Shown here in pieces: positions 51,755 to 61,753 of a DNA stretch of 64,000 nt (positions within the stretch are counted from its first letter, which is position 1; the number at the start of each line of letters is the position of its first letter). Source of the DNA: an uncultured Shimia sp. GTDB lineage: Bacteria > Pseudomonadota > Alphaproteobacteria > Rhodobacterales > Rhodobacteraceae. Location of the stretch: contig NZ_CAJXIV010000003.1 in the NCBI RefSeq assembly GCF_913054185.1, positions 26,965-90,964 of the forward strand, written 5' to 3'. The translations under genes and the position numbers were made by a program. The notes beneath the pieces are model-generated. The model was given only the letters and a program-made list of their open reading frames with translations, had not been told where the DNA came from and searched no databases.

Positions 51755-53980
51755 ATGACTTTAGAAAACGCTTTGTCCAGCCCGCTCAACACCCCTGAAC
51801 CCGACATTGGCGACACGCCAGCAACCGCACGCATCGTCGATGTGGGCGAGACGGTCACCAGCACATTTAACCGGTGGGACAGAGACACGATTGGGGTGAC
51901 TCTGGAAGCTGGCAAAATCTACGAGTTTTCCTGCGCATATGCGCCTGAGTCTGGTCTAAACGCCGAAGACCCCGACACCCTCCGCATCGTCATAGGTAGG
52001 TATGAGTATGACGCGGATACGGACAGGCATATCATGCGGGACATCATCAGCGATACCTACCGCGGCTACGATAATCTGCCACAAAGAATTGAAACGTCCG
52101 GCACCTTCTTCATCAATTTACAACACCGATCTTTCTATGACGTCGACTACACCTTCACCATCAACGAAGTGACCGATCTTGAAGGCAACACGATCGCAGA
52201 TGCAACCTCCGTCAACTTCGCGGAACCAACGGCTGGCAGCCTCGACTACGACGGCGATACTGATATGTTTGAAGTGTCTCTCGAAGCAGGCAAACGATAC
52301 ACTATCAATATTACATTGGGTGACGGACGGGGCGAGGAATATATCCCCTTCAAAATTCTGGACGATCAAGGCAACCTCGTTACTGATTTCAATCTCAAAT
52401 CCGCTGACATACTCGCGTTCACACCATCCGAGGACGGCGCTTTCTACCTGTCTATGGGACACACCTGGGAGGAAGAGGCAGGGGATAGAACTACGAGGTA
52501 CAGCCACCTGGGCGAATACAACTTCCAAATCATTGACACTGAAGACATTGTAGGCACCGGCACCCACGATCGCATCACCGGCACCAACAGTGATGACATC
52601 ATCCGCGCAGCGGGCGGCAACGACAAAGTCTACTCGCGCCAAGGCAATGACATCGTGTACCTGGGCGATGGCAATGACTATGTCCGTGCCGGCGGCGGCC
52701 GCGAGGAGTTCCACGGCGGAGCCGGCAAAGACTCCCTAAGCTACTATGACAGCTCCAAAGGCGTGACCGTCAACTTGGCAACAAGCGCTGTATCCCGCGG
52801 CTGGGCATCCAACGATGTCATCAGCGGCTTTGAAAGCGTGTCCGGCTCCCGCATTGGCCATGACAAAATTTATGGAACGGACGGATCCAACACCATTCGC
52901 ACCTACGGTGGCAACGACAAGGTCTATGCCGGTGGCGGCACCGACAAAGTCTATCTCGGCGACGGCAACGACTACGTCCGGGTTGGTGGCGGACGCGAAG
53001 AATTCCACGGCGGCGATGGCCGCGACACCATCAGCTATTATGACAGCAAAACCGGTGTGAACATCAATCTGCAGACCAACGCGGTCTCGGGGTCCTGGGC
53101 AACAAACGACATCATCAGCGGCTTTGAAAACGTCTCCGGCTCCAAAAACGGCTCTGATACGATCCGGGGCACCTCCGGCGCCAACATCATCAAAACTTAC
53201 GGCGGGAATGACACAATCTCTGCCAGGGACGGCAATGACACAATCTACGGCGGCGACGGCAACGACAAAATCGTTGCGGGTAGCGGCAACGACAAGGTCT
53301 ATAGCGGCAGCGGCAACGACTACATCTCGCTTGGGTTCGGCGATGACTACGTCAAGGCTGGTGGCGGCCGGGAGCGTTTTGACGGCGGATTCGGCAACGA
53401 TTACATCAGCTACTTCGACAGTCCCACCGGCGTGAATATTAATCTGGAAAACAACAGAGTTTCCGGTGGCTGGAGTGCCAACGACACCATCGACAACTTT
53501 GAAGGCGCTTCAGGGTCTAATCGCGGACACGACAACATAGGGGGCAACGATTTTTCGAATCTGTTACGGGGCAACGGGGGTAATGACACGCTTTATGGCG
53601 ACCGCGGAAACGACCTGCTTTATGGCGGCCGCGGAAACGACGAACTATACGGCGGCAGCGACATTGACGTCCTTTTCGGAGGCACGGGAAATGACACCCT
53701 TAACGGCGGGGTTGGCAACGACACACTGACAGGTGGCACAGGCGTGGATGTGTTCCAATTTCACCGCTTCCATGGCAACGACACCATCACCGACTTTAAA
53801 GACAACGTGGACACACTTGAACTACACGGCTTCAGAGATACAGACGGTGACGGGCAAATCGCCCTGATCTACGGCTTCGACTCGCGCCCTGGTATCGAGA
53901 TTCGTTTTGACAATGGGCAATCATTGTTCATTGAAACTCTCTATCACTGGCAAATTGGGGACGACGTGGTGCAACTGTGA
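51755..53980 (+). CDS. RTX calcium-binding secreted protein, paralogue 2
   Basis: A 741-residue paralogue of the preceding protein with the same order: two beta domains (about 10-255), three RTX-plus-spacer modules, a shorter run of GGRGNDELYGG-type repeats, and a type I secretion end (DTITDFKDNVDTLELHGF ... DDVVQL). The N-terminal halves differ at many positions, while 393 bases in the RTX region are identical to the first gene. No ribosome site better than GACCTTGG is seen. It is followed by a terminator shared with the convergent Hint/RTX gene. Confidence 0.85.
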   Translation: MTLENALSSPLNTPEPDIGDTPATARIVDVGETVTSTFNRWDRDTIGVTLEAGKIYEFSCAYAPESGLNAEDPDTLRIVIGRYEYDADTDRHIMRDIISDTYRGYDNLPQRIETSGTFFINLQHRSFYDVDYTFTINEVTDLEGNTIADATSVNFAEPTAGSLDYDGDTDMFEVSLEAGKRYTINITLGDGRGEEYIPFKILDDQGNLVTDFNLKSADILAFTPSEDGAFYLSMGHTWEEEAGDRTTRYSHLGEYNFQIIDTEDIVGTGTHDRITGTNSDDIIRAAGGNDKVYSRQGNDIVYLGDGNDYVRAGGGREEFHGGAGKDSLSYYDSSKGVTVNLATSAVSRGWASNDVISGFESVSGSRIGHDKIYGTDGSNTIRTYGGNDKVYAGGGTDKVYLGDGNDYVRVGGGREEFHGGDGRDTISYYDSKTGVNINLQTNAVSGSWATNDIISGFENVSGSKNGSDTIRGTSGANIIKTYGGNDTISARDGNDTIYGGDGNDKIVAGSGNDKVYSGSGNDYISLGFGDDYVKAGGGRERFDGGFGNDYISYFDSPTGVNINLENNRVSGGWSANDTIDNFEGASGSNRGHDNIGGNDFSNLLRGNGGNDTLYGDRGNDLLYGGRGNDELYGGSDIDVLFGGTGNDTLNGGVGNDTLTGGTGVDVFQFHRFHGNDTITDFKDNVDTLELHGFRDTDGDGQIALIYGFDSRPGIEIRFDNGQSLFIETLYHWQIGDDVVQL
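52910..53302 (+). repeat. 393-bp block identical to 50272-50664
   Basis: Second copy of the identical block, within RTX gene 2. It encodes most of the second spacer-plus-RTX module and the start of the third. The edges are sharp, as expected for a conversion tract. Confidence 0.9.
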
Positions 53981-54000
53981 TTGACCCCAGAAACAAAAAC

Positions 54001-54037
54001 CAAAACAGGCGGCCTGTTCCCAAGGCCGCCCGTTTTG
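54001..54037. terminator. Bidirectional terminator between RTX gene 2 and Hint/RTX gene
   Basis: GGCGGCC / GGCCGCC with a nine-base loop, flanked by AAAAC and GTTTTG, located between convergent stops at 53980 and 54051. The stem closely resembles that after RTX gene 1. Confidence 0.8.
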
Positions 54038-54050
54038 TGTCTGCTTGATC

Positions 54051-56342
54051 TCACGCCACACCCAGAGTTGGCTTGCGCACCACCTCGCGGGCCGTCTCGC
54101 CGTAAAGCTGCGCCAACTTGTCCTGCACCGACACGCCCAACACGCCGGGGAACAGCGCGTCAATTTCCGCCCGCGCCCCCGCATTCATCGCCTGCAACGC
54201 CATGGGCCCCGGATAGAGACTCTCGCTGGGGCTGCCGTTGGAAAACACTATCTGGTGGCGCTCAAACATAATATGAAAATAGGTCACATCCTGCTTGCCC
54301 TGCGCCACACGGGTGCCTTTCACAAACCGGTGCAGGTGAGTAGCCCGCACCAAAATATCGGTGCCCGGCAGCAATACGCCGTGCTGGGGCGACACCAGCA
54401 GTGGACGATCGACACCCAACACGCCCGCATTGATATGGATTGGCCGCAATTTCGGCTGTGCACCGAGTTGGGAGCGCGTCAAAGAGGTATTGCCGATCCA
54501 CACAATCGGCTGCGGCCCGCTGTCCATGGTGGTGACCAAATCCCCCGGCTTTAAGCTCTCGATTGGCCGCTCTCCCTGCGGGGTCAGGATCATCGTGCCA
54601 GTGGTAAAGCACACCACACCGGTGTTGTCCGAGGTGAGATCCACATTCCCGGTGAACGCCAGACTGCCATCGCCAAATTGCGTATTGTTGGAGTAATCCA
54701 CCACGTTGCCTTTGGCGTCCAGCGTGTTGGACTGGTTGAGCACACCATCATCCGCCAAGTCGGCATGCATTTCATGCACGTGATCATAGTGCCCGCTTAG
54801 GTCAACAAAATCGTTGTTGGTGTTGTCGCCATCCCGCAGCGCACCGGTGTTGCCGGTGTTAAAGTCGCCAATAGTGTCATTGCCGCCACTGACCACAAAC
54901 ACATCATCACCAGTGCCGCCATGGAGCTTGTCGTCGCCCTCACCGCCATCCAGGGTGTCTTGGCCGCCTTCCCCGAAAATCGTGTCGTTGCCCATTTCGC
55001 CATAGACAACGTCGTCCCCTTCACCGGCGTAAATGGTGTCGTCGCCTCCATCTTCGGCTGCAATCGAGTCCCATCTTTCCGCCATCAAGTAGTTGTTGTC
55101 GCTAAAGACGCTGTCCAGGGAGATCGACTGGATGGGTTTGCTCGACAACAGCGCCATGTCGTCGTTGTTGGAATACTCAGGTGCCAAATAGAAATCACCA
55201 TCAACCGTCTGAAAGACAACCGCCGTAAATGTGCCCGTTGATCCATCCTCAAACGTCACTGTCGCTTGATAGCCGGCATTGTTGTCCAACACCTGCTCCA
55301 CGCCGTCAATTTTCATCTCGGACGCAGCGCCAGACGCCATCTCGTTGTTTTCGTCTACACCACCGTCGCCATCAAAGTCGCTGATATCAACACGGACGGT
55401 TTGCCCGGAAATGGGAGTGTCTGACGAGTCATAACTGCCCAAAAGGCTGGCCGCGTTGTGGGAGTACCCGGTGGATTCATCTCCATCCAAATCGGTGCCA
55501 TTGCCAAGGAAATACGCATTCCAGCTGGAATGGATCTGCCATTCTTCGCCCGGATTACTATCAGCGTCGCCATAAATTGTGTCGTTGCCTGTGCCACCAG
55601 AAATGAAATCCGAATTGCCGCCGCCTTCAATCGAGTCCGCGCCGTCCTGTCCGTAGATCACATCCTGACCGTCGCCACCTGAAACGGTGTCATCGCCACC
55701 ATCTGCCCTGATCGTGTCGTTGCCGCCAGCGCCGTTTATATTGTCTGCCCCGCCGGTGATCTGATCTCCATGACTATCGGTGTAGCCCAACGCCATATCA
55801 TCTCCGGCTGCGGAGCCGTCCACGACACCGTCGGCTGCGACCTCATCGTCATCGTCGGCCTCATCGTCATCATAATCCCCAACCACCCGATCACTAATCA
55901 AATCATTGCCGGCAGCGGCCACGCTGTTCAGCGTTAGGGACTGGATGGGCTTGGCCTCCAGCGCATATTGATCGTTGTTGTCTACATACTCTGGCGCAAG
56001 AAAGGTCTGGCCATCGGTGGCCTGAAACACCACCGCCGTGATGTTAGCCGTCGTGCCATCGGCATAGGTGATTGTCGCGTTGTAATCGACCAAGCCGTCA
56101 AAAGTGAGCGGCGCACCGCCATCAATTTGGAACTGATCATTCGCTTGGCTATTGTCGATATAGTATTCTTCATAATCGGAATTGTACTGACTCATGGTCA
56201 CCACATTGCTTGACAGCGGCGCATTTGCGCCGCCAAGCGTCTGTCCTACGAGGCTCTCCGCATTCTCAGATGTGTAGTTGCCTTCAACCGGGTCAAGTTC
56301 CGCAAAGGTTCCGAGGTAGAAAACGTCAAAAGTTGTGGCCAT
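54051..56342 (-). CDS. RTX protein with C-terminal Hint (Hint_2) domain
   Basis: A 763-residue protein. It has two copies of an N-terminal-type domain of about 145 residues (about 1-150 and 270-430; ITAVVFQATDGQTFLAPEY and FTAVVFQTVDGDFYLAPEY), each followed by RTX repeats, and a C-terminal Hint domain from about residue 577 (VCFTTGTMILTPQGERPIE) to SPQHGVLLPG and HQIVFSNGSPSESLYPG. The Hint Cys and conserved blocks suggest autoproteolysis, as in bacterial intein-like domains; it is common in roseobacter secreted proteins. No signal peptide is seen. It converges with RTX gene 2. Confidence 0.82.
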   Translation of the reverse strand: MATTFDVFYLGTFAELDPVEGNYTSENAESLVGQTLGGANAPLSSNVVTMSQYNSDYEEYYIDNSQANDQFQIDGGAPLTFDGLVDYNATITYADGTTANITAVVFQATDGQTFLAPEYVDNNDQYALEAKPIQSLTLNSVAAAGNDLISDRVVGDYDDDEADDDDEVAADGVVDGSAAGDDMALGYTDSHGDQITGGADNINGAGGNDTIRADGGDDTVSGGDGQDVIYGQDGADSIEGGGNSDFISGGTGNDTIYGDADSNPGEEWQIHSSWNAYFLGNGTDLDGDESTGYSHNAASLLGSYDSSDTPISGQTVRVDISDFDGDGGVDENNEMASGAASEMKIDGVEQVLDNNAGYQATVTFEDGSTGTFTAVVFQTVDGDFYLAPEYSNNDDMALLSSKPIQSISLDSVFSDNNYLMAERWDSIAAEDGGDDTIYAGEGDDVVYGEMGNDTIFGEGGQDTLDGGEGDDKLHGGTGDDVFVVSGGNDTIGDFNTGNTGALRDGDNTNNDFVDLSGHYDHVHEMHADLADDGVLNQSNTLDAKGNVVDYSNNTQFGDGSLAFTGNVDLTSDNTGVVCFTTGTMILTPQGERPIESLKPGDLVTTMDSGPQPIVWIGNTSLTRSQLGAQPKLRPIHINAGVLGVDRPLLVSPQHGVLLPGTDILVRATHLHRFVKGTRVAQGKQDVTYFHIMFERHQIVFSNGSPSESLYPGPMALQAMNAGARAEIDALFPGVLGVSVQDKLAQLYGETAREVVRKPTLGVA

Positions 56343-56507
56343 AACCGAGGCTCCAGAATCAAGTTGGAGTCTCGATCTAAGAGATGCGGATTAAATCAAC
56401 GCCAAGATTGCTGTCGGGCTTCGCAACAAAACAATTTCAATATTTTACAGATTTGAAATTGGAACAACCATCGGGAGACAAAGGAAAATCGCCCTCACGC
56501 GCTGCGC

Positions 56508-58796
56508 TTAAGCCGCGCCCTCTACAGGCGGATCACCGGCCTCAATTACATCTGTCGCACGCGCGTCCAGTAAACGTTGCTGAAACTGCACCATCCACTC
56601 TATCAGCGCGGCTTTACGGATCGGCTTGGTCAGGAAGTCATCCATACCCGCGTCCAAACAAGCCCGCATCTCCTCGTCAAAAGCATGGGCAGTCAAAGCA
56701 ACGATGGACGGTTGGGGAATCTTCAGACCACGGATTTTCCGCGTCGCTTCCAACCCGCTCATCCGCGGCATGGACATGTCCATAAACACAAGATCAGGCC
56801 CAAAGCTCTGCACCTGATCCACCGCTTCGACACCATCGTTGGCAAAGGCCAAGTCGATGGGTTGATCCGCTAGATATTTCTTCAACAGGAACCGATTGGT
56901 CTTGTTGTCCTCCGCCACCAGCACCCGCAGCCCAGGCACAAGCGTCAGAGGAACGCCCTGCGCGATCTTGCCGGGGGCCTCATAAGACAGATCCGCCTCG
57001 TCATAGGGGAATTCCATGCGGAAACTGGCGCCTTCGCCCTCTTCAGAGTGTACCGAAATGGCGCCTCCCATCACATCAAGTATGTGTTTGGAAATCGAGA
57101 GCCCCAATCCCGTACCGCCAAATTTGCGCGTGGTTGCGGCTTCAGCCTGGGTGAAATGGTCAAAGATATGGGCCTGATTTTCTTTCGAAATGCCAATGCC
57201 GGTGTCTGTGACCTCTACAATCAACCGCTTTCCATGCGCATCGGCCTGATGGCCCAGCTTCAGGTAGACGCCCCCTTCTTCGGTGAACTTGATCGCATTG
57301 CCAACAATATTGGTAACCACCTGCCGCAAGCGACCATCATCCGCTTTGATAAATTCCGGCGCCGTGCTGTCGACATGACAAGTAAGCTCCAAACCTTTGC
57401 TGCGCGCCGCGGGAGTCAACAGATCCAGTGTTTCTTGAACACAAGCACGCGGTGAGAAACTCACCGGATGTAATTCCATTCGACCCGCGTCCAGCTTGGA
57501 AAGATCCAGAATATCATTGATAATCGCCATAAGCGCTTGTGACGACCCGCGGATCGTATCGGCGTAGCGTTCTTGCTCCGTATCCAGTGTTGTTTCCGAC
57601 AAAAGGTCGGCCATCCCGATCACCCCCGTCAGTGGGGTGCGGATCTCGTGGCTCATATTGGCCAAAAACTCGGACTTGGCCCGCGCGCCTTCTTCCGCAG
57701 CCTGACGCGCCTTGCCCATTTGCTCCGCCAATTTACGTGATTCCGTCACATCCCGCTCGATCGAGACAAAGAATTCCGGCTCGCCGTCTAGGCCCTGAAT
57801 AGGGAACAGGTTCACGTCCAACCAAATTTTGCGTCCATCGCGGGTGACGTTTTGCACTTCACCACGAAACGGCTGGCCAGCTTCAACCGCCAGGTCAATG
57901 GTGTTGATCGCTTTCAACGCATGGTCCGCGCCGGTCAGCAAATCAGCAATAATCGCGCCTTTGGCTTCCACAAATGAAAACCCTGTGACCCGGGTAAAGG
58001 CATCGTTGACCCAAACAATCCGCCGTTCGCGATCGGTGATGATTACACTGTCATTGGCATGCCGCGCCACGAGAGAGAGCTGCTGCAACTCGGTCTGATG
58101 CCGGTTCATACGGGCATACATGAGCTTCATCTCAGATTTTTGCTGCTCCAAATCCTGCGTGATGCGGAAATTGCTCATGCCGGACTTGGTGAACGCCAGG
58201 AACATATACAGCATGCAGAACACCAGCATGGTGCCCGCCACATCCATCATGACAAACGGCGTCCAGCTTTCGGCCCAGAGCGCCTGCAATCCCACGTAAA
58301 TGAACGGGGCCACGAGGTAAAAGGACAACCGCGTGAATGCCGCTGCCGGGTTCTTTGGCAGCACAATCGCCGCGTTCACCGCCCCCAGCCCCAAAGCGCC
58401 AATCACAAACAGTATATTGGCTTCGTCGCCGAGCTTAAAGTAGTAGACCGACACGCCAGCCACCACGCTCAGGCCTTGCAACGCGCTGGTCAATGTTGCG
58501 CATCTTTGGCCACGCTTCAGGCTGCCCACCAAGGCCTCCCGCCTCACATAGGTTCGCAACAGAAGGCAATCAATTGTGTCCCCGGCCAACAGAATGGCAA
58601 GGCTCAGCAAAACCGGGAGCAACTCTACGGCATAGTAGCCAATCGAGCACCCAATAAAGTATAGCGCAAGACGCACTGGCAGCCGTTGAACCCGCTCGTC
58701 AGCATAAGCCAGCAACAGCTTCCGCCGTGCGCGAGTCTCAGTTTCCTGCGCTGATGGCCCCGCAATCGGGCTGAACACTGTTGAGGTATTGTTCAT
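56508..58796 (-). CDS. Hybrid sensor histidine kinase/response regulator
   Basis: A 762-residue membrane sensor: about six helices (35-205), a short coiled coil, a PAS domain with PAC (about 245-365; RIVWVNDAFTRVTGFSFVEA), HisKA (phospho-His in NMSHEIRTPLTGVIGM, about 382), HATPase with N box IVGNAIKF, DTGIGIS and GGTGLGLSIS, then a receiver domain (about 625-745) with phospho-Asp in LVFMDMSMPRMSG and Lys in FLTKPI. The input signal and output partner are unknown; no response regulator is next to it. All catalytic motifs are intact. Confidence 0.92.
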   Translation of the reverse strand: MNNTSTVFSPIAGPSAQETETRARRKLLLAYADERVQRLPVRLALYFIGCSIGYYAVELLPVLLSLAILLAGDTIDCLLLRTYVRREALVGSLKRGQRCATLTSALQGLSVVAGVSVYYFKLGDEANILFVIGALGLGAVNAAIVLPKNPAAAFTRLSFYLVAPFIYVGLQALWAESWTPFVMMDVAGTMLVFCMLYMFLAFTKSGMSNFRITQDLEQQKSEMKLMYARMNRHQTELQQLSLVARHANDSVIITDRERRIVWVNDAFTRVTGFSFVEAKGAIIADLLTGADHALKAINTIDLAVEAGQPFRGEVQNVTRDGRKIWLDVNLFPIQGLDGEPEFFVSIERDVTESRKLAEQMGKARQAAEEGARAKSEFLANMSHEIRTPLTGVIGMADLLSETTLDTEQERYADTIRGSSQALMAIINDILDLSKLDAGRMELHPVSFSPRACVQETLDLLTPAARSKGLELTCHVDSTAPEFIKADDGRLRQVVTNIVGNAIKFTEEGGVYLKLGHQADAHGKRLIVEVTDTGIGISKENQAHIFDHFTQAEAATTRKFGGTGLGLSISKHILDVMGGAISVHSEEGEGASFRMEFPYDEADLSYEAPGKIAQGVPLTLVPGLRVLVAEDNKTNRFLLKKYLADQPIDLAFANDGVEAVDQVQSFGPDLVFMDMSMPRMSGLEATRKIRGLKIPQPSIVALTAHAFDEEMRACLDAGMDDFLTKPIRKAALIEWMVQFQQRLLDARATDVIEAGDPPVEGAA

Positions 58797-59220
58797 GGGG
58801 TGGTCTGGTTAGGGTTTCGCTTTCGCGTGAAGTAAAGCCTTCAAAAGGTTAACATTCGCTAACAACATGCAAAGTGCGTTTGGCTGTCAGAGATCCCGCA
58901 AGTTGCTCTGACGCAAATCTACTGTGTTTGCGATCGGTATGACCGGTTTGCAACCAATTCGGCCGTGAAACGACCGGAGGCCTTCTGGCTCTAACCTCTC
59001 CTCTGCTTAGTCTTTTCTTGTTAGCGACGCATCGGTGATTCGCCTCCAAATATCCTCAGGACACAGGAGACACGCGCTTTGGTCCTTCAAAACGCTGCCA
59101 AAAACCACCGTTACGACTCTCACTTCGCCCATTCTAGGCGTCGCCGCGCGGACTATGGACCAGGCCAATTCATCGCGCAACAGTTACAAAAGTCGCAAGA
59201 ATGCCGCCCATCATCTGACT
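58797..59220. other. Intergenic region without convincing gene
   Basis: The 424 bases between the start of the hybrid kinase gene and the end of the P-loop kinase gene hold only short open frames without ribosome binding sites or recognisable products. A GTTAACATTCGCTAAC element at about 58848-58863 resembles a CtrA half-site pair but has the wrong spacing. Promoter elements for the kinase gene must be here. Confidence 0.5.
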
Positions 59221-59715
59221 TTAGCTGTGCTTGAGTAAGACCAATTCAAAGCCTTCCTCGGCACTTGGTACTTCAAAATGCGACGCCAAATGATCAAATT
59301 CGTCCATCGTTAGCTGAAATGGATGTGTCCCGGTTTGGTTCCGCGCCATCGCCCGATTGCGACAAATCGCCTGTGGTACATCAAGGTGGTGTAGCCGTGC
59401 CCGTAGCTCGGCTTGCCCCGCCAAATCACTCAGCCAGCGTCGCGTCGTGCGCGTGTTGGCAGGGAAATCCATCACCACCGTTTGCCCAGCCTGCAAAAGC
59501 GCCACCACATGTGGCGCCATGACATGACGCAACCGCGCGGAGCAGCGCACGTAATCTGCAAGGCTGTGCAACTCGTCTTTAAAAAGCGCAGACAGCCACT
59601 GGTCTTCGGAAATCACAACCCCGCCCATTTCAGAGGCCAAGCGTTTGGCCAAAGTGGACTTCCCGGAGGCGGCCAATCCACACATCAAATGAAGGCTAGG
59701 AGGAGAAACAGACAT
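59221..59715 (-). CDS. Small P-loop kinase-like ATPase
   Basis: A 164-residue P-loop protein of the AAA_33/zeta-toxin-like kinase group. Walker A is LMCGLAASGKSTLAKRLA; a later VVMDFPANTRTTRRWLSDLA and CRNRAMARNQTGTHPF fit a small-molecule or nucleotide kinase. There is no antitoxin-like gene beside it, so a toxin role is not supported. The substrate is unknown. AGGAGGAG-like sequence (CTAGGAGGAG on plus reads CTCCTCCTAG on minus) does not provide a standard ribosome site; TTTCTG precedes the ATG. Confidence 0.75.
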   Translation of the reverse strand: MSVSPPSLHLMCGLAASGKSTLAKRLASEMGGVVISEDQWLSALFKDELHSLADYVRCSARLRHVMAPHVVALLQAGQTVVMDFPANTRTTRRWLSDLAGQAELRARLHHLDVPQAICRNRAMARNQTGTHPFQLTMDEFDHLASHFEVPSAEEGFELVLLKHS

Positions 59716-59908
59716 GGGAAACCCCTGTCAGAAAAATGGAAAGGCGTAACGATACGTGTCCCGGCCTGATCTTTCAGACCGGGCTGATAATGCTGATTGC
59801 GCGCAGTGCCACATATGTTTCGGGTGCAAATTCCATGCCGCTGCCTAGACAGATCAGTTCACTCTGTCCAGTCGCAATGCGGCGCGGGGCAACTTATCGG
59901 CGGGCAGC

Positions 59909-61555
59909 TTAGCTTTCCGCCGGTGACAACCGGCTGGACAGCAAATCACCAGTTTCGGCCAAAATCGGATACCCCACCATCGCAAAGGACGTGTTCACCT
60001 GTTTTAGCACGCGCAGCGTTTCCTGATGGATATTGCTGGTCTCAATGCTCTCAGACAGCCCCTCATGCAAACGCCGCAGATGTTTGCGCTGCAGCTTCTG
60101 CTCCACGCCACGCACCTTCTCTTTCTGCGCCACCAACTCGCGCGCATCATCCGGTTGCCCCGCCATCATCACGCTCAGCGCCAGCTGTACATTCGCCAAC
60201 ACGCGATCGTGGAAGTCACAGATTTCCTGTCGTCCTGCGCTTGAGAAATTCAGCCCTTCCAAATCCATCCGACGTGCTAGTTCCACCAGATTGCGCGCCA
60301 GCACATCTGACGCCGCTTCAAGATTGGCAGCCAATAACGACAGCTCCATAGAGCCTTTCACCGTCGCCTCATCCAGCTCATGCCGGTTCAAATCGGCCAG
60401 GTAGAGCTTGATCTCCTTGTGGATTTTGCGCACTTCCACGTCATTCGCTCGGATGGCCTCAGCACTCGCATCACTCCAAGTGTCAAACAATCTCTGCCCC
60501 GCAATCAACATCGTCTCCACCCGCTCGCCCATGCGCATCATTTCGCGAGACGCATTGGCCAATGCCCGTGTCGGCGTCTCCAGGGCACTTGGATCAAGAG
60601 CAGACGCAATCGCGCTTTCATCCGCCATCGGCGCTGCCACAAACCGGCCCGCAAGCTTGGCAAACATATCCACAAACGGCAGGGCCAACATGCACAGCAC
60701 CGCGTTAAACACGAGATGCAGGTTGATGGTCTGTGTCGCTGCCGAGCTGCCGAGCCACGACAGGTCTACCTCGACAAACCGCAGGCCCAACAGCACCAGC
60801 ACCGCTCCGCCACCGCGCAAGCCCAGATTGGCGACCACAATTCGTCGCGCCTCCGGCTCAGCCGCCAATGTCAGCACATAAGCAATCATCGCCCCGCCAA
60901 GGTTGGCGCCAAGCACCATCGCCATGGCGGCTTCTGTCGGCAACGCGCCCTGCGCCACCAAAGTTACAAACAGCAGCACAGCTGCCACGCTGGAATGCAC
61001 CATCCAGGCAAAAATCGCGCCAATCACAAAAGCCGCAAACAGGTCCGCCCCCAGATAGGACAGCATCCGCAGCGCCGCCTCGCTTTCCATTAACGGCGCA
61101 GTGGCCGCCCGCAACATGTCCAACGAAACAAAAATCAGCGCCAAGCCAATCAGGATGCGCCCGGTCTGCCGCACCCGCCGCTGCTGCCCTCGCAAAAACA
61201 GCGCAGTCCCCAGCACCAATAGCAAGGGGATCAACCAGGTCTGCCGCACCAACAGAACCTGCGCCACCAGCGCCGATCCCACATCTGCCCCCAAGATAAT
61301 TGCCAGCCCAACCGGCACGGCGACCGCACCATTGGCGGCAAAATTCGACACCAGCATTGCGACGGCGGTGGAGCTTTGCAGCAACATCGACACCACCAAA
61401 CCGGCCCCAGCCGCCAGGCCACGGTTTTTTGACGACCGCCGCAACCAAAGCCTGAGCTGCACCGAAAAGGCGCGCTCCATTCCAGTGCGCACCAAGCGCA
61501 CAGCCCAAATCAGAAGCGCCGCCGCGCCGGCAATATTTATCAGGAATAGGAGCAT
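59909..61555 (-). CDS. Na+/phosphate cotransporter with PhoU-like tail (NptA/YjbB type)
   Basis: A 548-residue protein: two Na/Pi-cotransporter repeats with about eight helices (SMLLQSSTAVAMLVSNF and the second WMVHSSVAAVLLFVT carry the QSS/HSS motifs), then a cytoplasmic helical PhoU-like domain (about 325-535). YjbB in E. coli exports phosphate, so direction cannot be decided. Its upstream leader holds a perfect nine-base-pair hairpin. It lies near the glycerophosphodiesterase and ugp genes, forming a phosphate-related neighbourhood. Confidence 0.88.
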   Translation of the reverse strand: MLLFLINIAGAAALLIWAVRLVRTGMERAFSVQLRLWLRRSSKNRGLAAGAGLVVSMLLQSSTAVAMLVSNFAANGAVAVPVGLAIILGADVGSALVAQVLLVRQTWLIPLLLVLGTALFLRGQQRRVRQTGRILIGLALIFVSLDMLRAATAPLMESEAALRMLSYLGADLFAAFVIGAIFAWMVHSSVAAVLLFVTLVAQGALPTEAAMAMVLGANLGGAMIAYVLTLAAEPEARRIVVANLGLRGGGAVLVLLGLRFVEVDLSWLGSSAATQTINLHLVFNAVLCMLALPFVDMFAKLAGRFVAAPMADESAIASALDPSALETPTRALANASREMMRMGERVETMLIAGQRLFDTWSDASAEAIRANDVEVRKIHKEIKLYLADLNRHELDEATVKGSMELSLLAANLEAASDVLARNLVELARRMDLEGLNFSSAGRQEICDFHDRVLANVQLALSVMMAGQPDDARELVAQKEKVRGVEQKLQRKHLRRLHEGLSESIETSNIHQETLRVLKQVNTSFAMVGYPILAETGDLLSSRLSPAES

Positions 61556-61602
61556 GGTATGTGTCTACGTCCACTTCTTCTTATTGGGTCACCTGCGCTG
61601 TG

Positions 61603-61624
61603 CCTGGACATCGCAATGTCCAGG
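61603..61624 (-). other. Hairpin in the Na/Pi cotransporter leader
   Basis: CCTGGACAT / ATGTCCAGG, nine perfect pairs around a four-base CGCA loop, 48 bases before the Na/Pi cotransporter ATG and about 130 bases after the GDPD stop. There is no T run on either strand, so it is not a standard terminator. Confidence 0.45.
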
Positions 61625-61753
61625 CCTACGAGGCCGCCGAAGCCTTCTCTATTAAGGCATTGTCCAGCAAAATGCCCGTTTTGCGAGATCGCGTCCGGTC
61701 ACAAACCGGCATCTCACTGGCCAAGACCGGCCCATCATACTGGCTGTGGTGGT

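Noticed and set aside
58848..58863. Possible CtrA box before the hybrid kinase
   Set aside because: TTAA and CTAAC are separated by six bases, not seven, and the second half differs from TTAAC.
59221..59715. Zeta-toxin of a toxin-antitoxin pair
   Set aside because: The P-loop fits a broad kinase group and no small antitoxin-like gene is adjacent.
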